Shown: positions 42,945 to 51,600 of the stretch, piece after piece
Layout of the letters: every line of letters begins with the position of its first letter
Numbering within the stretch: position 1 is the stretch's first letter
Source: Symbiodinium natans
Lineage: Eukaryota; Sar; Dinophyceae; Suessiales; Symbiodiniaceae
NCBI GenBank assembly: GCA_905221605.1
Contig: CAJNDS010002506.1
Coordinates: 47,501-109,500 of the forward strand
Length of the DNA stretch: 62,000 bases
Direction of reading: 5' to 3'
Program-made: the position numbers and the translations under genes
The notes under the pieces: model-generated
The model's database searches: none
What the model was told of the DNA's origin: nothing
Seen by the model: only the letters and a program-made list of their open reading frames with translations

Positions 42945-45900
42945 TCAGCAACCGGGTTGTCGCACAGCAGCGCCGCCGCGGCGCAGCCTCTTTCTGAGGC
43001 CCCTGCTTTGGATTTTCTTGGTCCCATGCCTTCGGTTCGGATTGGTGATGTGGCGTTGCGGTTGCCTGCAGGGCATTCGCCCACGGAGTTTCCGCAACCG
43101 GAGGCCATGGCTGCAACTTTTGCTGACCCTCCCACCCGGGAGGAAATTTTGTCCCTTGTGCCGCCTCTTGAATCCGAGGTTCCGGGCCGGGGCGCTGCAG
43201 GCCCGGCCTCCCTGTCCTTCACAGTTGGTGCGTGGTCTAAGTCCGGTACTACCGGCATCCGCTTGCGGACTCATGCTTTTCCCAATGTCACGCGCGCTCT
43301 GGTTCAGTTTGTTCGGGCCCAGGCGCCGACACACACTTTTGCAGCGGTGGCCATTTTTCGTAACCTTCAGACAGATTTACACATTGATGTTAACAACGAG
43401 CATGCCTCGCATAACCTGTTGCTGCCGTTGTCGCAATTTTCCGGCGGTTCCGTTTGGCAAGAGCAGTCGGGGGGGGCCGTCCCCTTTCAGACACACACGG
43501 GCACCCTCTGGGGCGAGTCCCTCGACGTTGCTTCTGGCCCGCAGCTGCTCGACCCCCTTTGCAGGCATGCGACTTTGGCGTGGGAAGGCGATCGCATTTT
43601 GCTCGTTGCCTACAGTCCTGCAGGTTGTGGTGTGTTGTCGAGTCTCTCCATGCAGCTCCGCAGCTTTGGGTTCCCCTTGTGGCCGGTTGCTAGTGTCTTG
43701 CCGAGTGAGTTGTCGTTGGCTGGCATCCAGGTGCCCCTTCCGGCTGCCACGCTCAGTCCTGTGGATTTCACCTGTGCGCCTGAGGAGGCGCTCTGTGTGG
43801 AGATCTTTTGTGGCCAGGCACGGCTGTCTGCGGCGTGCCGTGAGCTTGGCATGTCTATCCTGCCGATTGATAAGGTTCGCAAAAGTGCGGCTGTTCAGGT
43901 CGTCGCTCTTGATCTCACGGATCCTCAGGATCAGCTGGCCTTCTTCGAACTCCTCAGCACAGCCAATGTTTGTGTGGCCCACTTCGCCCCTGTGTGCGGC
44001 ACGGCGTCGCGGGCACGCGAACGCCCGGCGCCGCCCGGCCTTCAGTTTGCGGCGCGTCCTTTGCGCTCCAGTGCACACCCGCTTGGCCGGCCTGGCTTGA
44101 GTGGCGCTCAGGCCGCACGGGTTGAATCGGCGAACGTGCTCTACGCAGTCACATTGGCAGCCATGTGGCTTCTCTGTTTGCGGGGCGCATTGGTGAGTTG
44201 TGAAAACCCAACTCATTCCCTTTTCTGGCGTGTGGCAGACATCATGGCTCAGGACTTGCCTGATCCAATGGCTTGGTTTGCGCTTGTGGACAATGTTTTT
44301 GACTCGTGCATGTATGGCGGGGAGCGTCGGAAAGCCACGACATTCCGTGCTTCACCTGGCTTGTGCGACGTGTTGCGGGCCCGCTGCGACTCCACACACA
44401 CTCATGCATCTTGGGAGCCGTACAATGGTCCTTCTGGTGTTGTCTTCCCATCCGCACAGGAGGCTGCGTACCCAAGGCTCCTGGCACAGGCCTTCGCGGC
44501 TGAGGCGCACGCAGCACTTTTGCAACTTGGGGTTCAGTTCGAGGCTTCCTCCATTGGTGAAGGTGTCAAGGCTCCTCGGCATTTGCGCGAGTTTGCGAAG
44601 CGGCCCTTGCCTCCACTCTTGGCAGAGTATTGGCTGGTCTGTCCTCCACAGTGTGTGCCGCCCGGCGCTGTGTGCAAACCGCTCCCACCGCATGTTGTCT
44701 TTCCGAAAAGAGGGGATGTTGTCAAGACTGTCAACAGCAAGGAGGAAGTGGTAGCATTGTTACCCTTCGCTGAGGAACCTGGGACAGTGGTGGCGCTCTT
44801 GGGGGGGAATGCCACGGGAAAGGAACCTTTGGTTGGTGTTTATCGCACTCCAAGTCAGACCGTGAAAGCCACAGCGATGTTGCAGCATCCCTTGCAGTTG
44901 GCTCTTCCCTTGCCTGACAATATGGTTGAGGCAGTCCTAAGGGTTCTTAGTTTAGGGCCTAGTGGGTTGGTTGACCTTCGCCTGAACGTGCTTCGGACTC
45001 TCCAATCTAGACGGCGTGACTTGCAGCCCGATGAGAACAAGCTCCATGCGGGTATGCATCCAGATTTGGCTAGGGTTCTTGAGGGCAAGTCGACGTTGCT
45101 GTGGGAACAGTTGCTGGCAGAAACCCAGTTTCCAGATCCGGGACTCATAGCAGAGGTTAGGCAGGGGTTCGAACTCGTAGGCCCAGCGACACCGTCTGGG
45201 GCGTTTCCAAAAGGGGTCAAGCCGGCGCAGCAAACTACGCAGCAGCTGAAGAGTCAGTGCGTGTGGAGGCGCAAGGCCACGGTGGCGCGCTGTGGCCCGA
45301 CTGGAGATGGGCGTTCTGACCATGAGCTGTGGAAGCAGACCCTTGAAGAGGTGGATCAAGGCTGGATAGCTGGCCCCTTTGAGGATGAGCCTTCTGTCAG
45401 TAAGCATCTGGGTACTAGCGAGTGGTTCTGCACTCGGAGATTTCCGATACTCCAGGGAGAAAAGGTGCGCATCATCGATGATTGCCTGCAGTCGGGTCTA
45501 AATTCAGCCTACGCTGCCTTCAACAAGCTGAAGCTTATGGGAGCGGATCACTTCATATCCCTGGTGCTTTTGTTGATCCGTGCAGCAGCGACTCCAGGGT
45601 CCCAAGTCAAGTTGGCCTCGGGCAAGGTCCTTGAAGTGGTCCGCCATCCGGGGTGGGGTACAGGCTTGGGCTTGCTGGGAAAAACGCTTGATCTGGCATC
45701 TGCATATAAGCAGCTTGGGTGTCGACCCGAAACAGCTTTCAATCGTGTGCTTGTAGCCTGGGACCCTGTCCGGGAGAGGCCCGCTTACTTTGTGGGCACG
45801 GCCCTCATGTTCGGGGCGACTGCATCGGTCTTCTCCTTCAATCGCTGCTCTGCTTCCCTTCATCATTTGGCAGTCACCTTGGGCGCCATTTGTTGCCCCG

Positions 45901-46949
45901 TCTACTTTGACGATTTCCCCTGTGTGGAGCCAAGCCTGACTGCGGGATCGTCTGAGGCCTTTCTGGTGGGGCTACTAGAGGTGCTTGGATGGCGCGTAGC
46001 CTTGCAGCCCAAGAAGAATGCTCCTTTCTCTCGTGTGTTCGACATGCTGGGCGTTAGGGTTAACCTTGGTAGGGCTGATAAAGGGTTGGTTGAGGTGCGT
46101 AACAAGCCAGAAAGGTCTGAGGCTCTGAAGGCGGAGGTCAGCAGACTTCTGGAGCAAGGGTTCATTCGGCGGAGTGAGGCTTCAGCGCTGCACGGTCGAC
46201 TTAACTTTGCTCAGGGTCAACTGCATGGCTGCCCTTTCAAGCCGGCGATGGCCTTCTTGTCTAGGGTCTCAGTGGAAGGCTGGAAGGAGGACATGTGTAC
46301 CGACATGGCTTTGTCTTTGGCCTACGTTGCTGCCTGCCTTGAGTGTGAGGTCCCGCGGCTTGTGAAAGCAGTGGATGAACGGCCGCCTGCCAGGGTCTTC
46401 ACTGATGGCTCATGGGAAGGCCAGGATGGGGGCTCGGGAGCAGTGCTCTTCCTCGGGCCTAGTGACATGGGGTCTGTGGCAGAGGTACTCGTACCTCCAG
46501 ACTTGACTCACCTCTGGAGGGAGCAAGGGAGGTCGCAGCTTGTGTCCCAGTACGAGCTCTTCCCAATCCTGGCGGTTCTCCAGCGGTGGGGCGCAAAGCT
46601 GGCTGGCCGCAAAGTTATCTTTTTCATAGATAATAATGGTGTGCGTGACTCCTTGATAAAGGGCTCCACTAATGTGCCACACTCCTTTGCAATGCTTGCC
46701 ATCATTGCCAGTATGTTGCGGGCGCTTGATATCACTCCCTGGTTCACCAGAGTTGCCTCCAAAAGCAATCCCTCGGACGGCCCTTCGCGGCATCAGGCAG
46801 CTGAAACAGCTCGCGAGCTTGGGGCCACTTTGGAGCGACCATTGGTCGTGGATGACTGGGTGGTCGGGGCACTCCTTTCGTCGCACTCGTTCCTGGGCAT
46901 CATGGGGAGGTCTGTTGGAAAAGAGGGGGATCTAGGGACTGGCACGTGA
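42945..46949 (+). CDS. YRE-3 pol: 2OG-dioxygenase-like, methyltransferase-like, RT, RNase H
   Basis: Open directly after the gag TGA; residues are numbered from 42957. Residues 110-225: dioxygenase-like fold with H142 and D144 (LHIDVNNE), FSGGSVW, and CRHATLAWEGDRILLVAY with H204 and R213, the spacing expected for metal and 2-oxoglutarate binding. Residues 275-480: methyltransferase-like fold with VEIFCGQARLSAACRELG (motif I, E282), HFAPVCGTASRARE with Cys347, CENP at 415-418 and a YGGERRKATTFRAS segment. Residues 770-1100: RT with LDLASAYKQ (D912) and PVYFDD (Y983-D986). RNase H D1150, E1200, D1225 and D1274 are all present. First ATG is codon 24; translation by stop readthrough from gag is possible. 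Its stop lies inside B1. Confidence 0.8.
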   Translation, partial: SATGLSHSSAAAAQPLSEAPALDFLGPMPSVRIGDVALRLPAGHSPTEFPQPEAMAATFADPPTREEILSLVPPLESEVPGRGAAGPASLSFTVGAWSKSGTTGIRLRTHAFPNVTRALVQFVRAQAPTHTFAAVAIFRNLQTDLHIDVNNEHASHNLLLPLSQFSGGSVWQEQSGGAVPFQTHTGTLWGESLDVASGPQLLDPLCRHATLAWEGDRILLVAYSPAGCGVLSSLSMQLRSFGFPLWPVASVLPSELSLAGIQVPLPAATLSPVDFTCAPEEALCVEIFCGQARLSAACRELGMSILPIDKVRKSAAVQVVALDLTDPQDQLAFFELLSTANVCVAHFAPVCGTASRARERPAPPGLQFAARPLRSSAHPLGRPGLSGAQAARVESANVLYAVTLAAMWLLCLRGALVSCENPTHSLFWRVADIMAQDLPDPMAWFALVDNVFDSCMYGGERRKATTFRASPGLCDVLRARCDSTHTHASWEPYNGPSGVVFPSAQEAAYPRLLAQAFAAEAHAALLQLGVQFEASSIGEGVKAPRHLREFAKRPLPPLLAEYWLVCPPQCVPPGAVCKPLPPHVVFPKRGDVVKTVNSKEEVVALLPFAEEPGTVVALLGGNATGKEPLVGVYRTPSQTVKATAMLQHPLQLALPLPDNMVEAVLRVLSLGPSGLVDLRLNVLRTLQSRRRDLQPDENKLHAGMHPDLARVLEGKSTLLWEQLLAETQFPDPGLIAEVRQGFELVGPATPSGAFPKGVKPAQQTTQQLKSQCVWRRKATVARCGPTGDGRSDHELWKQTLEEVDQGWIAGPFEDEPSVSKHLGTSEWFCTRRFPILQGEKVRIIDDCLQSGLNSAYAAFNKLKLMGADHFISLVLLLIRAAATPGSQVKLASGKVLEVVRHPGWGTGLGLLGKTLDLASAYKQLGCRPETAFNRVLVAWDPVRERPAYFVGTALMFGATASVFSFNRCSASLHHLAVTLGAICCPVYFDDFPCVEPSLTAGSSEAFLVGLLEVLGWRVALQPKKNAPFSRVFDMLGVRVNLGRADKGLVEVRNKPERSEALKAEVSRLLEQGFIRRSEASALHGRLNFAQGQLHGCPFKPAMAFLSRVSVEGWKEDMCTDMALSLAYVAACLECEVPRLVKAVDERPPARVFTDGSWEGQDGGSGAVLFLGPSDMGSVAEVLVPPDLTHLWREQGRSQLVSQYELFPILAVLQRWGAKLAGRKVIFFIDNNGVRDSLIKGSTNVPHSFAMLAIIASMLRALDITPWFTRVASKSNPSDGPSRHQAAETARELGATLERPLVVDDWVVGALLSSHSFLGIMGRSVGKEGDLGTGT

Positions 46950-47188
46950 CATGCCTTCGTGCATCGTAGATGTGTCATGGGCGTGTGTGGCCCTTGTGTC
47001 TCTGGCTTCTCACTCGGCCTTTGAGCCGGATCACCTGACATACCCCATTCGCCGCGAGTGCGACCGCAAAGGAAAAGGAGCGCTGGAATATTGACTGGAG
47101 TGATCTGATATCTGAAAGAATTTCGGGGTGAGCTGTCTATTCAGTGATAATGTACGTGGGACATACAGTATAATTTTTAGATCAAGAC
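46927..47188 (+). repeat. YRE-3 split direct repeat B1
   Basis: 262 bp, identical to B2 (47511-47772). Contains the last codons and stop of pol (46949). Confidence 0.95.
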
Positions 47189-47495
47189 GGACTTCTTCAC
47201 GGAACGTGACGGTCCTGTCTTGGAAAGAAAAATTATACTGGAAGTGTGTGTGGGTGTGTGTGTGTGTGATGAAAGTGCGAAAGAATGAAAATGTTTTGGC
47301 GGGTGATTTTCAGGCTTGCATGGATTTGACATTTCTGTTTGCGTGGGCATGACATGTCAGAATGCTTGTCTCCGTGCTAGTCTGGGCTCATGTGTCATGC
47401 AGCTGGGTCGTGTCTGGCAAACACATGTGCACATCGTTGTCGAGCGACATACATACATGTCATAGCAGTCACGGTCAGAGCTGCGTTGCTTTCAC
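47189..47495 (+). repeat. YRE-3 split direct repeat A2
   Basis: 307 bp. Abuts B1 to give AGATCAAGAC/GGACTTCTTC, the presumed circle-junction sequence. Followed by 15 bp of C/T-rich sequence before B2. Confidence 0.95.
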
Positions 47496-47510
47496 CCGCC
47501 CGCCCTCCCT

Positions 47511-47772
47511 GGGATCTAGGGACTGGCACGTGACATGCCTTCGTGCATCGTAGATGTGTCATGGGCGTGTGTGGCCCTTGTGTCTCTGGCTTCTCACTCG
47601 GCCTTTGAGCCGGATCACCTGACATACCCCATTCGCCGCGAGTGCGACCGCAAAGGAAAAGGAGCGCTGGAATATTGACTGGAGTGATCTGATATCTGAA
47701 AGAATTTCGGGGTGAGCTGTCTATTCAGTGATAATGTACGTGGGACATACAGTATAATTTTTAGATCAAGAC
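47511..47772 (+). repeat. YRE-3 split direct repeat B2
   Basis: 262 bp, identical to B1. Ends AGATCAAGAC; the next base (47773) is LINE sequence. Confidence 0.95.
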
Positions 47773-47774
47773 AA

Positions 47775-48665
47775 CTTTTGTGTGGATCGAGACGCAATGT
47801 CATGGCCAATTTGTGCAGAGAGACTGTTGCGAATCTCGGTGCCAAGTTTGCCTTACATTTTCTTGACTTCCCTGCACAAGGGTGGTGCCTGATCAGCTTT
47901 CTCAAAGCGTTGCATCTTGAGTTTGTCGCGTATAGAGACGAGTTCATCCCTCAATTCCTCCTTGTAAAGGGACAGCAAAATACTCTCTATGTGCAGCACT
48001 TGAAAGATGCCAACGCCCGCAAGAAGTCTCCGCCAGTCGACTTCTTCCTATATGTCGAACAAGATGATCAATGTGCCTTAGCAATGCTCAATGCTTCCCA
48101 GGCTCGTGATACTGTGCATGCGCTTACCCAAGCATCGATCATTGAGGTCGTTGACATTGAACGAAGAGGAGCCAGCCCTGGCACCTTCCTTCACAAAGTA
48201 ATCGAAGAGAACAGCCAGCTACCTACGCCTTGTCTGATATTTGAGGGTAACGAAGCTGCCTTGCATTTGCACGGCCATACTATCCTCTGTTCCCCTTACC
48301 TTGGGCAAAGGGAACTCTTTGCGCTCTTCTTAACCCCATACTTTGCTGAGAATTACACCAGTAAAGCCTTTGCTTCAGATTGCAACTCGAACGAAGCCTG
48401 GCTTAGCGAGGTCTTGCGCGACTTCTCTTGCTTTGCTAAGCTTGCTCTACCGTGTCGACAGGCTGTGTATATTGGTATTGATGCACGAGGCGCACATGAC
48501 ACCACATATAAGCAAGGTACGGTGCATCAACAGACTGTCACCCACAACAACATCCCCTCCACAATTCCCACCCAAGAAAAGGCACTGCGCATTTATGTCT
48601 ACGATCGGCAACCTGCTGTCTACCATTGCTTCTATGGGGTCCATCGGGACCCTTTGCCCCTATGA
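47775..48665 (+). CDS. LINE ORF1, C-terminal part
   Basis: In frame with 33903-38118 once YRE-3 is removed, giving about 1702 residues in all. The frame also runs open leftward into B2 (from 47712), which is element sequence and not part of the original protein. Readings such as PPVDFFLYVEQDDQCALAML and LIFEGNEAALHLHGHTILCS look like well-kept coding sequence but match no family I know. The stop TGA at 48663-48665 overlaps the ORF2 start as ATGA. Confidence 0.75.
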   Translation, partial: LLCGSRRNVMANLCRETVANLGAKFALHFLDFPAQGWCLISFLKALHLEFVAYRDEFIPQFLLVKGQQNTLYVQHLKDANARKKSPPVDFFLYVEQDDQCALAMLNASQARDTVHALTQASIIEVVDIERRGASPGTFLHKVIEENSQLPTPCLIFEGNEAALHLHGHTILCSPYLGQRELFALFLTPYFAENYTSKAFASDCNSNEAWLSEVLRDFSCFAKLALPCRQAVYIGIDARGAHDTTYKQGTVHQQTVTHNNIPSTIPTQEKALRIYVYDRQPAVYHCFYGVHRDPLPL

Positions 48666-51600
48666 CGACGATTCGTGACGTTGTGATCAAGGCAAGGTCT
48701 ACGACCTTCCTTGATCACCTCAATGCCTATGTTGCTTGTCGTAGACATCGCGCACGTGTCAGATCCCTCAACAGCATTCTCCTTGCCTACAACCTGCCAC
48801 TCACCTATCCCACAACACGTGAGCTGAAGCTTGCTCTCATGGCCAATGACAGCCGACCTTTTAACCTAATCGCTGCTATCAATCTTCAGCTCCCGACAGA
48901 AGAGCTTGAACTTGCACTGAATCTCATAGCTGACAGGCTTGTTCCTTACTTCGACACGATCCCAAAGGAGCCGTGCAAGCTGCAGGCTGTCGTTAGTTGG
49001 AACGTTACCTCGCTGTGTACCTTCGACACTATTGGCCTTGCCAAGCTTCGTACCATTGGTGCGTTGGCTCACCAAACGCCCGTGCTTTTGCAGGAAACCA
49101 AATGGAATGCTGCCTGTTTACACCGATTCAGACAGGCAACAGCCAGAATAAATACGATTGCCTCTCTCGCTATTTGGAAGGAATCTGGACACTCTGGAGG
49201 AGTTGCTGTCTGTTTGCCACAGGACTATAAAGTCGTAGAAACTGTTGACCTTGTGCCTGGTTTTGCCCTTGCCGTGCTGGTCAGATTTCGGTCTGTCTGC
49301 TACTGGCTCCTGTCGGTTTATTGGCACCCTGATCAATGGGGGAAGCTTTTCCCTGCACTTAGTGCTTTTGTCAAGGATGCAACTCATGTGGTTGTCCTTG
49401 GGGGGGACTTCAATGCTGTTAATCAGCAGAAGGAGGGTGAGTATGCACATCTCCTTGCTCAAGGCGACATGATTGAATGCAAGTCTGACAGGCCAACTTT
49501 CGAGCAAGGCTCTACCTGCAGTCACCTTGACCATTACCTTATTTCCAGTTCGCTGTACTTGTCCGCCAAGATCTGTTCTGTCTCTTGGAAGCACAAAAAA
49601 GTAACTGGAGGACATCACTTGGTAAAGATTCGGTTTCGGCCGAAGCATAAGCTTGACAAAGATGTCCCGGCGATACCTGTTCGGACAGTTCCTGCTGCGG
49701 CTTTTTCTGTTCCACCTGCGACTACTGACTTGCCTGGCATCGAGGCTGCGGAGACTAGCCCTTCGCACCTTCTTCTTCGTAAACTAATTAATTGCACTAA
49801 AGCCCGCTTGATTGAAGAGCAGAACAAAGGTCAAAAACTCTGCCCTTCTGACGCGCTCGTTGCACAAAAAGCCACATGTTTCTTGTGGCATGCAAACCTA
49901 CGTGCCCAAGCTGGAAACTCAATTGCTGCATTAATTAGGAAGTTGGTACGCCTTTTGAACAGGAGCACTGGTGCGACTGTCGGTGTCAACGCAAGCACCG
50001 TCACATCTTTAGCCAGGCATATCACCATACCCCCTTTCACGCCGTCAGGTAATGGTTCAGCCGAGCTCCCGAGACATTGGCTTCAAGAAGCGCTTAATCG
50101 GCTACACCTTGGTGCAGAGCTGAAAACTGCCCCCTCACCAAGTCTTCGTTCCCTGGTTGCTCAAAGAGATTTGCAGGTTGATAAGTCTAAAATTAAGTGG
50201 CAGGCCTTCAGGAAAATCTGCCCTCGAATCATCGATTCGCAACAGGTCAGAAGCGAAAATGGCCAGCTGATCACATCTATGAGTCAGTTTGATGCTGCAC
50301 TAAGGGCAACTAGAGCCTTTTGGCACCACTTCCCTTGTCAATACGATAACCAGTGGGACAAACTCCTACAGCCATATGCGCAAAGGGCCCCCTTCGTGCC
50401 GGCTGACTTACCAGATGAAAGCATCATCTTCAAGGCCATTATTACCACCAAGGATTCTTCCCCGGGTCCCGATGGTGTGCCCTATGCCTTCTATAGGCAA
50501 AATCCGAGTTATTTTGCCAACTTACTTGGGGATCATATGTGGGAGATGTGCTTGTCTCAAGCTGATCATCCGCTTCAGGCCTTAGTCTTCATTCCCAAGG
50601 CAGACAAGGGTGCGTACGCGGACAACTACAGGCCACTAGACATGCCCGATACTTGTGATCGAATCATTGACTCCGCAATCTACGCTGTCCTTGCTGAGTC
50701 TTTCAAAGACTCGCTACATCCTGCCCAGGCTCTTCTTAATCACTTCAAAGAACCACAGGCAAATTATGCCCAAATGCAACACTACTTGGAGCTCAAAGAT
50801 GCCCAGTACACAGTCATGCTTTCCGACTTTGCCAAGGCCTTTGAACGGGTGAATCCCTGGTGGGTACTACAGTGCTTAGCGGCAAGAGCTGCCCCTGCCT
50901 GGATCAAAGCTTACGTCATCCACCTTATGTTTGGGAGGCGCACCCAGCATAAAGTGCAAGGTTTCTTGCTCGAGCCTATCTCCATCCACCAAGGCCTTGC
51001 TATGGGAAGGGCGACTTCTGTTGTCCTTTTCTGTCTCGCCTTAGATCCCTTGATTTGGGCGCTGCACGACATTTCTTCCTTCATAAGACTAACGGCTTAC
51101 ATGGACGATAACAGCGCTGCCTCCAAAGGCCTGCATTGGGTGGAAAAGGCACAAAGAACTTTCGAACCAGCGCACAGCGCGGGGTTACAAGTTCTCCGTC
51201 ACCAATGCTTCCAAGCAGGGTTTATTTCTTTACAGGTTCTCCCTGGGGATGTCAGAGCATGCATAGCCCAATTTGGTGTCGCTTGGATTGAGTCCAAACA
51301 GCTTCCACCGAGCAATACTCTCACCATTGGAGGTCCCTCATTGCATCAAGCCTTGTGCTTACTGCTTCAACAGAACATCTACAGCCTCGACCAAGCAATG
51401 AGGATGTCCTTGACTAGGCTTGACGTGCGACACGGACTGCTCTTAGTAAGCGGAAGCAAATGCTACGTCCTGTCTAGCGATATGCTGCTTTGCATGTGCA
51501 CACAACAGCAAAATTTCCAGGCTTTGTTGGCTTGCATTATTGCATCGCCTTGCAAATGCAAATGCAAAACTTCTATTCTTACCAACAAGCCCTTCAAAAC

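Larger units (their letters stand above)
38119..47772 (+). mobile_element. YRE-3, 9654-bp tyrosine-recombinase retroelement inserted in LINE ORF1
   Basis: Plus-strand order: A1 (38119-38427), coiled-coil ORF, YR, gag, pol (2OG-oxygenase-like, methyltransferase-like, RT, RNase H), B1 (46927-47188), A2 (47189-47495), 15 bp, B2 (47511-47772). This is the PAT/Ngaro split-direct-repeat plan. B1 and B2 are identical; A1 and A2 differ by one TG unit and one base. Flanks rejoin with no target duplication, sharing only the dinucleotide AC. All four ORFs are intact, so the element looks recently active. Confidence 0.9.

Noticed and set aside
42583-44100. 505-residue plus-strand frame rich in Leu/Arg/Ser
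   Set aside because: Overlaps gag and pol of YRE-3 in another frame; those carry the clear motifs, and the composition here is typical of a shifted reading.
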